A stretch of 64,000 nt of DNA from JBAZLV01 sp964586075 (GTDB lineage: Bacteria > Nitrospirota > UBA9217): contig CAZPGZ010000001.1 in assembly GCA_964586075.1 (NCBI GenBank), forward strand, positions 62,001 through 126,000. Direction: 5' to 3'. Position 1 is the first letter of the stretch. Every line of letters begins with the position of its first letter. Positions 1 through 9,029 of the stretch are shown here, piece by piece. The position numbers were made by a program, and so were the translations under genes. The notes under the pieces are model-generated. The model made no database searches and was not told the DNA's origin. It saw only the letters and a program-made list of their open reading frames with translations.

Positions 1-294
1 GTCGTTCTTTCCTTTGCCCGATGTGAAGCAGTCGATCAGGGTAAAGTGTTCGAATGTAGAAATTTTTCCGAGCTCGTTCAACACGGTCTGGGGAGACCGG
101 TTGAAGCTGACGTAAATCACCATCTGGGAATCTTTGAGCGACTGCGAGATGAAGCTCCGGATAAAAGTACCGGACAAGGTCCCGGCATCCACCTCCCAGA
201 CGACATTGTCGCCGATGGAGAATTCATTAATCAAGGAGTCGAGACTGGTCGATCCTGAGGATATTTTCTTCGGTAAAGGATTGCCGTTTGTCAT
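1..294 (-). CDS. RecA/KaiC-like protein, N-terminal part (runs off the left edge)
   Basis: An uninterrupted frame of 98 codons reads from an ATG at 294 to base 1, so the C-terminus lies outside the window. It opens SG-(x)2-SLDSLINE and then IGDNVVWEVD, the entry of a RecA/KaiC-type domain. The glycine-rich P-loop expected next is replaced by DAGTLSGTF, so ATP binding by the usual Walker A is doubtful. A hydrophobic strand (MVIYVSF) follows. The same layout (SG, LD, GDN-x-VW-x2-D) occurs in the N-terminal domain of the divergent gene at 516, so the two are probably paralogs that share the 295-515 control region. Function unknown; a regulatory or scaffold role is inference. The reading frame is clear, the family call moderate. 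Confidence 0.75.
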   Translation of the reverse strand, partial: MTNGNPLPKKISSGSTSLDSLINEFSIGDNVVWEVDAGTLSGTFIRSFISQSLKDSQMVIYVSFNRSPQTVLNELGKISTFEHFTLIDCFTSGKGKND

Positions 295-461
295 AGGTTT
301 TGGTAGGCAAATGATTGCCGATGCCGAGACGCATTGTTGCTCATTTTTTTAACGCTGTCAAGAAGATTCTCGGACGAATTCGGCACATTACGGGCAAGTT
401 GCTTTCCTCGGAAAAATCACGATTTTATCTGAATTCAGAACAAGATATCCTCCGTTTCACC

Positions 462-490
462 TTGCATTTTACGGTAATCTGTACTATGGT
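462..490 (+). promoter_or_regulatory. Sigma70-like promoter of the PPDK-domain gene
   Basis: TTGCAT at 462-467, a 17-base spacer and TATGGT at 485-490. The predicted start of transcription is near 497, about 19 bases before the ATG at 516. No Shine-Dalgarno is visible in that short leader. Confidence 0.5.
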
Positions 491-515
491 ACAATAAAGA
501 CCAAAAATTCCAAAA

Positions 516-3170
516 ATGAGTAATCCCGCAATGAGTGAAAAATTCATGGACCCGGTAACTGTCCGGAGCGGCCTGAAGGCCCTGGACGAAATTCTGCAAG
601 GCATCCGGCTGGGCGATAATATTGTCTGGCAGATTGACAGTCTTGAAGATTATCGGTACTTCGCAGAACCGTTTGCCGATACCGCGCTCGCCGAACACCG
701 CCAACTGGTATATCTGCGATTTGCGTCCCACCCCCCGGTCCTGACGCCCCGTCCGGGCATGGAAACCATTGAGCTGAACGCAAGCCTGGGCTTTGATGCG
801 TTTACGCGGGAAGTTCAAAGACTCATTGAAATGCGCGGCCCGCAGGTTTTTTACGTTTTTGATAACCTGTCTGCTTTGCTTGTGGAGTGGGCAACCGATG
901 AACTGGTTGCTAATTTCTTTCAAGTCACCTGTCCCTTTTTGTTCGAATTGCGCACGATTGCCTATTTTGCCCTGACGCGCGGCCAGCACTCCCACCGCGC
1001 CATCGCTCGCATTCGGGACACAACCCAAATCCTTCTGGATGTGTACCACGCCAAGGGCAGCATGCATGTCCACCCAATCAAGGTTTGGGACCGCTATTCA
1101 CCGCAGATGTTTCTGCCCCATATTGTGTCCGATGATACCTGGGCGCCCCTTTCTGACAGTCGGGATGCCGCAAAAGTATTGACATCGGCTCGCCAGTCGC
1201 CCCTGAGCGCTACGACGCAATTACTGGCCCCCTGGGAAAGTGTATATTTAAAACTCCTGCACTACAGCCAAACCACTTCCGGCTTCGATGAAACGGACCC
1301 GGAGCAGATCGCTCTCAAGCAGGAATTGTGTCATATGCTCATTGGCCACCACCCTGCTTTCAACCGGCTGGCGGAAAAGTATTTTACCCTGGCGGATTTG
1401 CTTGCCATGCGTAATCGTCTTATGGGAGCAGGCCGGATCGGAGGTAAAGCAGCAGGGATGTTGCTGGCACGCCGCATCCTGCTGACGGACCAGGACAAAA
1501 CCCGGGAAGACCTCTCTGAACGGCTGGAGGATCATGATTCCTTCTACCTTGGTTCAGATGTCTTCTTCACGTTTCTCGTCGACAATAATCTTTTCCGGCT
1601 CAGGCTGCAGTTGACGCGGGATACCGTCATTTCTCATGAGGAATTCGCCGAAGTGGAGGAACGTTTCCTGGCCGGTCGTTTCTCCGCAGACATGCAGGAT
1701 CAGTTTCGCGACATGCTTGATTACTATGGACAGTCGCCGATCATCGTACGCTCCAGCAGCTTGCTGGAAGATAGCTTCGGGAACGCTTTTGCGGGAAAAT
1801 ATCTGAGTGTTTTTTGTACCAATCAGGGTGATCCTGACGCGCGCCTGGCGGAGTTTATGCGTGCCGTTAAACTGGTCTATGCAAGTGCTCTGAACCCTGA
1901 CGCCCTCTCCTATCGCAGCAAACGAGGGCTTGGCGAAAATGACGAGCAAATGGCTATCCTGATACAACGCGTCGCAGGCACGCCGCACCAGCAGTATTTT
2001 TTCCCTACCCTGTCCGGGGTGGCTTTCTCGCGAAATCTGTATGCATGGAACGACCGAATCGACTCCCGCCAGGGCATCATCCGGCTCGTATTTGGACTTG
2101 GGACACGCGCGGTCGACCGGGTAAGCTCTGATTATCCCCGCATGATCGCCATCAGCAACCCCCAACTGCGGCCTGAAGTCGGCCTTAAAATAGCCAAATA
2201 TTCACAACATCAGGTGGACGTGCTCGACCTGAAAACCAACCAGTTTGCAACCCGCTACCTGATGGATGTGCTGACCGATGACTCATATCCCAATCTGCAC
2301 TTGCTTGTTTCAGTCATGCGGGACAATTACCCGTATGACTCCCTGTTTCAGCATGTGGAGGGGCAACCGCACCAGTGGATTCTTACGTTCAATAAATTGC
2401 TGAGCAAGACTGATTTTGTTCCACTCCTGGGAACGATTTTGACGAAGCTCGAGAAAGCATATGGTCACCCTGTGGATGTCGAATTTACTGCATCCATAGA
2501 TTCTGACGGCCGTGTCCACGTGAACCTCCTTCAGTGTCGGCCGCTTTTCCTGCCCGGATCACCTGCAAATGTCTTATTGCCGGACAACCTGGAGCGAAAA
2601 CAGATTTTGTTCCGCTCCCAACGCATGATCTGCGGCGGCGTCGTGGAAAAAATCCGATACATTCTCTATATCGACCCGAAACAATATAACCACCTCGCTT
2701 CTGACGAGATGAAAAAGACCCTGGGTCGCTTGGTGGGGAAGATCAATCGTCATCCTCTTGTCAAGAATGAAAAAATCATGATGATGGGACCTGGGCGGTG
2801 GGGCAGCAGCAATATCAGTCTTGGCGTCAACGTGAGTTATGCTGATATTGACAACGCAGCCGTACTCGTTGAGATAGCCCTTGAAGAAGCCGGCCACGTG
2901 CCTGAAGTATCGTATGGCACACATTTTTTTCAGGATCTGGTGGAATCCCAGATCATATATTTACCGTTGTATCCAGATGACGCTGCCGCAGAATTTCAGG
3001 CGGAATTCTTCAAAGCCGCACCGAATGCTCTCCTTGACTTACTGCCGGATGCTGCGAAATACGAATCCATTCTCCGCCTTATTGATGTACCCCGGGCAAC
3101 AAATGGCGTATTTGCCAAAACAGTTGCCGACCCGCAACACAGTCAAGCTGTGTGTTTTTTGAACAGCTAA
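516..3170 (+). CDS. P-loop-less RecA-like domain fused to PEP synthase/PPDK ATP-grasp domain
   Basis: 884 residues. Residues ~15-205 form a RecA/KaiC-like domain without a P-loop (GDNIVWQIDSLED) but with a Walker-B-like strand VFYVFD near 112-116. Residues ~290-690 match the pyruvate phosphate dikinase/PEP synthase N-terminal nucleotide-binding domain: GRIGGKAAGM at 306-315, PIIVRSSSLLEDSFG at 408-422 and a closing LLQCRPLF. A C-terminal part (~700-884) with MMMGPGRWGSS resembles an extension found in such proteins. The phosphohistidine swivel and the PEP-binding barrel are absent, so it cannot be a complete PEP synthase. It may phosphorylate or bind a partner through ATP-grasp chemistry (inference). 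ATG at 516 is used; ATGs at 531 and 546 are alternatives, and none has a clear ribosome site. Confidence 0.8.
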   Translation: MSNPAMSEKFMDPVTVRSGLKALDEILQGIRLGDNIVWQIDSLEDYRYFAEPFADTALAEHRQLVYLRFASHPPVLTPRPGMETIELNASLGFDAFTREVQRLIEMRGPQVFYVFDNLSALLVEWATDELVANFFQVTCPFLFELRTIAYFALTRGQHSHRAIARIRDTTQILLDVYHAKGSMHVHPIKVWDRYSPQMFLPHIVSDDTWAPLSDSRDAAKVLTSARQSPLSATTQLLAPWESVYLKLLHYSQTTSGFDETDPEQIALKQELCHMLIGHHPAFNRLAEKYFTLADLLAMRNRLMGAGRIGGKAAGMLLARRILLTDQDKTREDLSERLEDHDSFYLGSDVFFTFLVDNNLFRLRLQLTRDTVISHEEFAEVEERFLAGRFSADMQDQFRDMLDYYGQSPIIVRSSSLLEDSFGNAFAGKYLSVFCTNQGDPDARLAEFMRAVKLVYASALNPDALSYRSKRGLGENDEQMAILIQRVAGTPHQQYFFPTLSGVAFSRNLYAWNDRIDSRQGIIRLVFGLGTRAVDRVSSDYPRMIAISNPQLRPEVGLKIAKYSQHQVDVLDLKTNQFATRYLMDVLTDDSYPNLHLLVSVMRDNYPYDSLFQHVEGQPHQWILTFNKLLSKTDFVPLLGTILTKLEKAYGHPVDVEFTASIDSDGRVHVNLLQCRPLFLPGSPANVLLPDNLERKQILFRSQRMICGGVVEKIRYILYIDPKQYNHLASDEMKKTLGRLVGKINRHPLVKNEKIMMMGPGRWGSSNISLGVNVSYADIDNAAVLVEIALEEAGHVPEVSYGTHFFQDLVESQIIYLPLYPDDAAAEFQAEFFKAAPNALLDLLPDAAKYESILRLIDVPRATNGVFAKTVADPQHSQAVCFLNS

Positions 3171-3481
3171 AGTTAATTTGTGTTATACACGTATAATCAG
3201 GTTTTTCCTTCAGCGAATCACGCTTCAGTTCATCAAAGCGGATTTTTGTAATCATTCAGCGAGGTTTCACCACGTGATGCTTCAGCGCCTTTTTCCGCTT
3301 TTCGTTCCGGCATTTAGATTCCGCTCTCCGTTTGAATAAATAGAGCTTGGTTTAGACAAACGGAGAATAATGAAGCAGTTTGTTAACATACAAAAAAACT
3401 TACTTTATTATCGAAAATAACTCTTGTTTGCTTCCTACCACCAAGATACGTCGTATTCAATATCAAAGGAGATGTGTACGA
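3171..3481. other. Intergenic region with inverted repeat
   Basis: About 310 bases without a supported gene. It holds a 10-base inverted repeat, TCTCCGTTTG at 3325-3334 and its complement at 3357-3366, separated by 22 bases. The long spacing and lack of a T-run argue against a terminator; an operator upstream of the cupin gene is possible. AAGGAG near 3466-3471 is the ribosome site of that gene. Confidence 0.5.
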
Positions 3482-3841
3482 ATGTTTATTCGTGAATTGA
3501 TGAACTGCGAAGAATTCATTGCCGGAGATAACTGCCGGCTGCGGGAAATCCTGCATCCGGACAAGGAGGACCTGAAAATCCGGTATAGTCTTGCGCATGC
3601 AGTGGTAAAACCGGGCAAAACAACATGGTCGCATCGCCTCCGTACATCAGAGGTGTATTATATTTTGCAAGGCGAAGGCATCATGCATATCAATGACGAG
3701 ACGGCACCGGTTCATCCTGGATCCACCATCTACATTCCACCGAATGCACGACAATGCATCCATAACTCCGGGAACTCTGATCTTGTCTTTTTATGTATTG
3801 TGGATCCTGCTTGGCGCTCTGAAGATGAACAGATATTGTAA
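3482..3841 (+). CDS. Small cupin-domain protein
   Basis: 119 residues, one conserved beta-barrel (cupin_2 type). The first motif region reads PGKTTWSHRLRTSEVYYILQ with H51 and E57; the second His of the usual HxH is Leu53. The second motif is PPNARQCIHNSG with H94. Three of four typical metal ligands (H51, E57, H94) remain, so a metal site is possible but altered. The frame stays open upstream to 3380, but the ATG at 3482 is preceded by AAGGAG about ten bases away. Substrate unknown. It stands alone between the PPDK-domain gene and the DUF362 gene, all on the plus strand. Confidence 0.8.
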   Translation: MFIRELMNCEEFIAGDNCRLREILHPDKEDLKIRYSLAHAVVKPGKTTWSHRLRTSEVYYILQGEGIMHINDETAPVHPGSTIYIPPNARQCIHNSGNSDLVFLCIVDPAWRSEDEQIL

Positions 3842-3988
3842 AACGTATTTCTAAAATTTTTCTTTCTGGAATACACATCTCTTATTTAGGTTCTTGATGA
3901 CTATGCCCGGCAGAAATTTCTTTGACATCCGTTTGCAGGCGCGTAGTGTCCCTCCATCTGTTATCCAGAAAATTGCATACACACGATG

Positions 3989-4017
3989 TGGACGAACTTT
4001 CACTAATAGTGTAAAAT
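3989..4017 (+). promoter_or_regulatory. Candidate promoter of the DUF362 gene
   Basis: TGGACG at 3989-3994, 17 bases, TAAAAT at 4012-4017. Transcription would start near 4024, downstream of an in-frame ATG at 4016, which supports the ATG at 4067 as the true start. Confidence 0.4.
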
Positions 4018-4066
4018 GCACTGCAGCACGCCCTTGCTGCGATTCTTTTTAAGTCAGAGGTTTGTC

Positions 4067-5194
4067 ATGTCAACTGTTTATTTTTCCTCAGCACGCACTC
4101 ATAAATGGGACTACAGCCACAGCGTTCCGGGAAAACTTGAAGCCTTGATCAGCCGAATAAACTTCACAGAGCGCTTAGAAAAGGATGATTGGGTCGCAAT
4201 CAAAACCCATTGGGGCTCGGAAGGCGCATTCAGAATCGTCCCTGCAGTCATGATCCGCAAAATTGCTGATGCCGTCAAAAAAACCGGCGCAAAACCTTTT
4301 GTAACGGACACCGTCAGAATCATGGGGCTTGATTACATTGAAGTGGCCAACCAGAATGGATTAAATCAGCTTTCCTGCGGTGCCCCGCTGGTGCTGGCGG
4401 ACGGCCTTTACGGCAAGGACACCATCCTAGTCAAGGCCGGCCCTATTCTTGAAAACATCGCTGTTGCTTCTGCAATTTATGATGTGCCTGCCATGGTAGT
4501 CTGTACGCATACAAAAGGACATATTAACTCAGGGTACGGAGGAGCAATAAAGAACCTTGCCATGGGCTGCGTAAGCGGACGCCACCGTGAACACGGCTGG
4601 AAAAAAGGGCGGGGAGGGATGCATTGCCACGGAGATATTGCCCTTATATGGCATGCCGAACGCTGCACGTTCTGCCGGCAGTGCATGAACATCTGCCCTC
4701 TGCATTCGATTGAGTTCAAGGATGGTGCATTTACGTACGACGAAAAAAACTGCTGGCACTGCGCGCGGTGCAGCCGCGTTTGCCAGGAAGGCGCTCTTAT
4801 ACAGCCTCAGGATGATGAAAAATTCCAGAAAAGTCTTGCTGAAGCTGCCGCGGCAGTCCTTTCCACATTCAAGGAAAAAAAGAAAGTTCTATACGTTAAT
4901 TTCCTTCTGCATATTCAGCCGGAATGTGATTGCATGCCGGTGGCCGACGTCCCGATGATTCAGGACCAAGGAATCATGGTGTCGGATGACATCGTGGCCA
5001 TCGAGCAGGCGTCGCTTGATATGCTTCGTGCGGCTCCCCCCCTACCGCAGTCCGCTGCTGCTGATATGACCGCAAAACCCGGAGACGATGTACTGTTCAA
5101 GTTAAATCCTCGTCCTATGCAGATACAGATTGATCAGGCAGAGCGGCTGGGACTCGGGACGAAGCAGTACGAATTAGTCACCGTTGAACCGTGA
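4067..5194 (+). CDS. DUF362 protein with two [4Fe-4S] ferredoxin motifs
   Basis: 375 residues from the ATG at 4067, chosen because AGAGG sits about seven bases upstream; an in-frame ATG at 4016 lacks a ribosome site. The N-terminal ~190 residues are a DUF362 domain. Two adjacent cluster motifs follow: C200-x2-C203-x2-C206-x3-C210-P and C229-x2-C232-x2-C235-x3-C239, the bacterial 2[4Fe-4S] ferredoxin pattern. No signal peptide or membrane segment is seen, so it is cytoplasmic. Proteins of this family are poorly characterised and are presumed to take part in electron transfer. The ArsA-type ATPase gene starts 75 bases downstream on the same strand, so the two are probably co-transcribed. Confidence 0.85.
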   Translation: MSTVYFSSARTHKWDYSHSVPGKLEALISRINFTERLEKDDWVAIKTHWGSEGAFRIVPAVMIRKIADAVKKTGAKPFVTDTVRIMGLDYIEVANQNGLNQLSCGAPLVLADGLYGKDTILVKAGPILENIAVASAIYDVPAMVVCTHTKGHINSGYGGAIKNLAMGCVSGRHREHGWKKGRGGMHCHGDIALIWHAERCTFCRQCMNICPLHSIEFKDGAFTYDEKNCWHCARCSRVCQEGALIQPQDDEKFQKSLAEAAAAVLSTFKEKKKVLYVNFLLHIQPECDCMPVADVPMIQDQGIMVSDDIVAIEQASLDMLRAAPPLPQSAAADMTAKPGDDVLFKLNPRPMQIQIDQAERLGLGTKQYELVTVEP

Positions 5195-5269
5195 TGAGGC
5201 TGGATGCGCGCTTATCCAGCGCGGGTTTTGCTTCTACTTCAACTTGCCCAATAAAAAAGGACGTAAACC

Positions 5270-6205
5270 ATGCTCCACAAAAAGTTAGAAAAGCCGCTCC
5301 TTCTGGTCGGAGGCAAGGGCGGTGTTGGGAAAACCACCTGCTCAGCAGCAATCGCTGCAGAATTCGCAGCCAGAGGACAGCGAACGCTTCTGATAACCTC
5401 GGACATGACGCCGTCGTTGTCCGATATCCTCGAGCAACCTATCGGCGATGCGATCACCGGTGTAGCAGAGAACCTCGATGCCTTTGAAATCAGCCAGGAG
5501 ACAATTGCGGCTCATTGGAAAACAAAGTTCGGCAAGGATTTTCATGACATCATTTCTGTTTTGATTGATATGGAAAGCCTTGACATCGAATCACACCACC
5601 ACCTTCTTGATTATATCGGATCCGCCCCTTCTCTCCGGGAAGAGACATTGCTGGATATTATCGTCACCAAGGCGGAACAGCAGAAATACGAAAAAATTGT
5701 TTGGGACACCGCACCGGCGGGGGAGACGCTGAATCTACTCGCCATGCCCCGGATCATCAAAAAACACCTGCGGGCCGGTGCAAAGGTTTTTGAAGGACTC
5801 GACAGAATCGGCAGGCAGTTTGTCGGAAAAAGACCCATCGCAGGAATCATGGACGCGTGGGTCCGATTGTCCGAAAAAATTGCGCAGTTCATTCACAACA
5901 AATCAGCGTTTCTTGTTGTTGCAAATCCCGAATCGTTGGTGGTAAGCCAGGCCCGGCGGGTGATGGAAACGCTTGCTCGGTATAATCTTACGGTCCACGG
6001 CCTGATCATCAACAAGAAAATAGAGGATACGGACTCCACGTCTCTAGAAGCCATGAAAACAGTCCAAACTCGATATGTCGAGGAACTGAAGAACCTGGCG
6101 GGCAACCGGCCGCTGGCAATGCTTCCGATTGCGTTCACGGAAATAAAAGGTTTGCAGTCACTGCAGAAAATCGGGAAAAAACTCGCCGCAGATCTTTCGA
6201 TCTAA
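5270..6205 (+). CDS. ArsA/Get3-type ATPase
   Basis: 311 residues. The deviant Walker A GGKGGVGKTT lies at 14-23 and the switch-like motif DTAPAGETLNL near 145-155, both hallmarks of the ArsA/Get3 branch of SIMIBI ATPases. It has a single ATPase half, unlike classical duplicated ArsA. The CxxC zinc motif of Get3 is not seen and no arsenic genes are nearby, so arsenite pumping is unlikely. A role in handling a cofactor or a client protein with the upstream DUF362 ferredoxin is inference. AAAAGGA precedes the ATG. Confidence 0.8.
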   Translation: MLHKKLEKPLLLVGGKGGVGKTTCSAAIAAEFAARGQRTLLITSDMTPSLSDILEQPIGDAITGVAENLDAFEISQETIAAHWKTKFGKDFHDIISVLIDMESLDIESHHHLLDYIGSAPSLREETLLDIIVTKAEQQKYEKIVWDTAPAGETLNLLAMPRIIKKHLRAGAKVFEGLDRIGRQFVGKRPIAGIMDAWVRLSEKIAQFIHNKSAFLVVANPESLVVSQARRVMETLARYNLTVHGLIINKKIEDTDSTSLEAMKTVQTRYVEELKNLAGNRPLAMLPIAFTEIKGLQSLQKIGKKLAADLSI

Positions 6206-6307
6206 ACAAGAATCCTTTTTAAACAGGGAAGACGGCAATCATATCGCTTATTCAATTGCCCTGCCTACAGCAGACCATTCTCAAAACAGGATAACAGACA
6301 TCGTTTT

Positions 6308-7696
6308 TTATACACTATGTTTTACCATCGCCTTCGCAAGGCGGGAACCGACTTCCCAAATCGGTCCCGGAAACCGGTGTGCAGCCGCTAAAACTTCTTC
6401 GAATGAGTTTAAAAACCGGTCGGCATCGTTCTGGTCAAAAACAAGAGCGGGAAGCAATTTTATGATATCCCTACCGTGGCCGGAAACCTGGGTAAGTATC
6501 TTATGGTCCATCATCAGAGGCACCAGAATTGATTGGCAGAAAAGATTCTTGTTGATGCCATGGATCATTTTCCATCCCGTCTTCAGGCCGAATGACCGGG
6601 GCTCGCCGAACTCAATGGCAATGATGAGCCCCTTGCCGCGCACTTCCCGAATGAGTTCGTACTTATTTCCCAACTCACGGAGCTTGGTCATGAGATATTC
6701 TCCCATGCGGGCGCTGTTTTCCACAAGACCTTCTTCGCGGATGACTTCCAGTGTAGCCAGACCGCAGACTGCGGCAAGGTCATTTTGACTGAAGGTCGTT
6801 GAATGAACCATGCACCGGTCAAGAGACTTGAAAACGCTGTTGTAAACCTTCCGAGGATAAAGAATCGCGCCAATCGGGCAGTATCCCCCGGAAAGTGATT
6901 TCGAAAGCGTCATGATGTCCGGCACCACGTTCCAGTGCTCATACCCGAACATTTTTCCGGTGCGTCCAAGGCCGGTCTGGACTTCATCGATAATGAGGAG
7001 CGTGCCGTAGCGCGTGCAAAGCTCCCGCGCGCGCGGGAGGAAATCATCAGGATGCAAGAAGACGCCATGTCCGATAACCGGCTCCACCACCAGGGCGGCC
7101 ACATCGCCCTTGGAGAGTTCCGCCTCCAGCTGATCCGTGTCTCCAAAGGGAACTTCGGTCCCGCCGGACAGGATTGTTTCGCAGTCTGCGCGAAATTCTT
7201 TGCAACCGTTGACCCGGAGCGCTCCCAGGGTCAACCCGTGAAAACTGTGGTCGCAATAGAGAAGTTTTTCTCTTCCGGTAAAAACATGGGCAAATTTGAG
7301 AGCGCCGTCAATAGCCTCAGCGCCGGAGTTGCAGAAAAAGACGGTGTCGATTCCGGGAGGAGCATATTCGGTAATCAGCTTTTTGGCCAGCACGCCCGCG
7401 AGAAGCTGCGTCCCCAGTTTTATCAGGTTCGGGCTGTCAATGTCCAAGTACTGTCGGATTGCGTCTTTGATTTTGGGATGAGAGCGGCCGACGGCAAATA
7501 CACCGAATCCTGACTGCAGATCCAGGTAGTCATTGCCTTTGTCGTCCCACAGGTGCGCGCCTTTCCCCCGGACATAAACAGGGTCGAACCCGAGAATCTT
7601 GAAAACTTTGGCCATCTGGGGGTTCATGTATTCCGAGAGAAAAGAAAGCTGCTGACCCTGGTTGGCCTCTATGATTTCCTGAAGGTTAAAAGGCAT
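6308..7696 (-). CDS. Class III PLP-dependent aminotransferase
   Basis: 462 residues. Family marks are FCNSGAEAIDGALK near 121-134, LLIIDEVQTGLGRTG with the cofactor-contacting D237, and TLSKSLSGG, where K266 is the Schiff-base lysine. The frame is open 15 codons further, but GAGGAGAT lies just upstream of the ATG at 7696. The substrate cannot be read from sequence. The N-terminal region (LQEIIEANQG, then ~50 residues before the fold proper) and the length resemble the HpnO-like group tied to amino-hopanoid synthesis, but no other hopanoid gene is in view. It runs convergent to the ArsA-type gene and downstream of ychF. Confidence 0.85.
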   Translation of the reverse strand: MPFNLQEIIEANQGQQLSFLSEYMNPQMAKVFKILGFDPVYVRGKGAHLWDDKGNDYLDLQSGFGVFAVGRSHPKIKDAIRQYLDIDSPNLIKLGTQLLAGVLAKKLITEYAPPGIDTVFFCNSGAEAIDGALKFAHVFTGREKLLYCDHSFHGLTLGALRVNGCKEFRADCETILSGGTEVPFGDTDQLEAELSKGDVAALVVEPVIGHGVFLHPDDFLPRARELCTRYGTLLIIDEVQTGLGRTGKMFGYEHWNVVPDIMTLSKSLSGGYCPIGAILYPRKVYNSVFKSLDRCMVHSTTFSQNDLAAVCGLATLEVIREEGLVENSARMGEYLMTKLRELGNKYELIREVRGKGLIIAIEFGEPRSFGLKTGWKMIHGINKNLFCQSILVPLMMDHKILTQVSGHGRDIIKLLPALVFDQNDADRFLNSFEEVLAAAHRFPGPIWEVGSRLAKAMVKHSV

Positions 7697-7813
7697 GAAT
7701 ATCTCCTCGCTGCCTGAAATAACGGTTCGGTAACATAACATTGCCGCGTGAAAAAATCAATACGGCAGATTCAGGGCCGCGGCTGCACCAACACTAAAAC
7801 ATCATCGTCTGCG

Positions 7814-8908
7814 TCACACATTGAACCGGAACAGCATGATGTCCCCGTCTGCGACCACATATTCCTTGCCCTCTGAACGCAGCAAACCGGCGGCCTTTAC
7901 AGCCTGCTCAGATCCCAGCCGCATAAGATCATCATAATGAAAAACTTCAGCCCGGATGAAACCTTTCTCGAAGTCCGTATGGATTTTTCCAGCGGCCTGC
8001 GGAGCCTTGGTGCCCCTGGTGATGGTCCAGGCGCGCACTTCTTTTTCACCTGCCGTAAAATAGGTGATCAGGCCGAGCAATTCGTATCCGGCGCGAATCA
8101 TGCGGTCCAGGCCGGACTCTTTAAGGCCCATGCCCGAAAGATACTCCCTGCGCTCATCCTTCGGGAGTTGGGCAATTTCTCCTTCCACCTGGCCGGAAAT
8201 AACCACAACTTTTGCATTTTCCTGCACGGCGATTTTCTGCACGGCCTCCACGTGCGGATTCGGTTCCCCGATCATGTTCTCCGCCACGTTTGCAACATAC
8301 AGGACGGGTTTGGCGGAAAGCAGATTGTAGCTTTTGAGCCAGGAAGCTTCTTCATCGTTGCAGTTGATTCGGCGAAGAGGTTCCCCCTTGCTCAGCGTAT
8401 CCTTCAGTCGCTTCATAAAATCATTTTCTTCCGCGATCTTTTTGTCACCCGTTTTCGCAAGCTTTTCGGATTTGAACAGCCGCTTTTCCATGGCATCAAG
8501 ATCCGCAAGCATAAGCTCCGCCTCGATCACTTCTATGTCCGCCCGCGGGTCCACCGCTCCGGCAACATGCACCACATTGGGGTCATCAAAACAGCGGACT
8601 ACGTGCGCAATTGCATCGACTTCCCGGATGTTTGCCAGGAATTTGTTCCCGAGACCTTCCCCCTGGGCCGCCCCCTTCACGAGCCCGGCGATATCGACAA
8701 ATTCCATGGTGGTAGGGGTCAGCTTTTTGGGTTTATAGAGTTCTGCGAGCTTGTCGAGCCGTTCATCAGGCATATCCACCACACCCACATTCGGATCGAT
8801 CGTGGTAAAGGGATAATTCGACGCCTGGGCGCCGGCAGAAGTAAGCGCGTTAAAAATGGTGGATTTGCCGACGTTCGGCAGCCCCACAATGCCACAGTTA
8901 AAACCCAT
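7814..8908 (-). CDS. ychF: Redox-regulated ATPase/GTPase YchF (OLA1 family)
   Basis: 364 residues, the usual length. G1 is GLPNVGKST at 8-16, followed by the YPFTTIDPN segment typical of the Obg/YchF group. The DUF933 TGS-like C-terminus includes ITYFTAGEKEVRAWTI and HTDFEKGFIRAEV. YchF binds ribosomes and favours ATP over GTP in known members. AAAAGGAG is close to the start. pth lies directly upstream, as in many bacteria, but a strong terminator hairpin separates them, so ychF may have its own promoter or depend on read-through. Confidence 0.97.
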   Translation of the reverse strand: MGFNCGIVGLPNVGKSTIFNALTSAGAQASNYPFTTIDPNVGVVDMPDERLDKLAELYKPKKLTPTTMEFVDIAGLVKGAAQGEGLGNKFLANIREVDAIAHVVRCFDDPNVVHVAGAVDPRADIEVIEAELMLADLDAMEKRLFKSEKLAKTGDKKIAEENDFMKRLKDTLSKGEPLRRINCNDEEASWLKSYNLLSAKPVLYVANVAENMIGEPNPHVEAVQKIAVQENAKVVVISGQVEGEIAQLPKDERREYLSGMGLKESGLDRMIRAGYELLGLITYFTAGEKEVRAWTITRGTKAPQAAGKIHTDFEKGFIRAEVFHYDDLMRLGSEQAVKAAGLLRSEGKEYVVADGDIMLFRFNV

Positions 8909-8949
8909 ACTGACTCCTTTTCCCGGTTCTCGGGGTATTTATGAGTAAT

Positions 8950-8991
8950 AAAAAAACCCGGAGCAGTCGGAGTATTCTCCGAATCCGGGTT
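8950..8991 (-). terminator. Rho-independent terminator after pth
   Basis: On the minus strand AACCCGGA (8991-8984) pairs with TCCGGGTT (8962-8955), with an inner CGGAG/CTCCG stem, and a run of T residues follows. It sits between pth and ychF and should attenuate read-through into ychF. Confidence 0.85.
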
Positions 8992-9010
8992 GGTTCGCAC
9001 ACATAGGGAA

Positions 9011-9027
9011 CGCACCCTGAAGGGTGC
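9011..9027 (-). repeat. Short perfect hairpin just after pth
   Basis: GCACCCT and AGGGTGC pair around a three-base loop immediately past the pth stop (9030-9032). No T-run follows, so it is more likely an mRNA 3' stabiliser than a terminator. Confidence 0.4.
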
Positions 9028-9029
9028 GG

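Noticed and set aside
4016..4066. In-frame upstream ATG extending the DUF362 gene by 17 codons
   Set aside because: It lies before the predicted transcript start and has no ribosome site; the ATG at 4067 has AGAGG upstream.
6206..6307. Possible bidirectional terminator between the ArsA-type and aminotransferase genes
   Set aside because: GGCAAT/ATTGCC arms are only six bases with a 15-base loop and no T-run on either strand.
7937..8944. Long plus-strand open frame of 335 codons
   Set aside because: It is fully antisense to ychF, whose protein is certain, and shows no family features.
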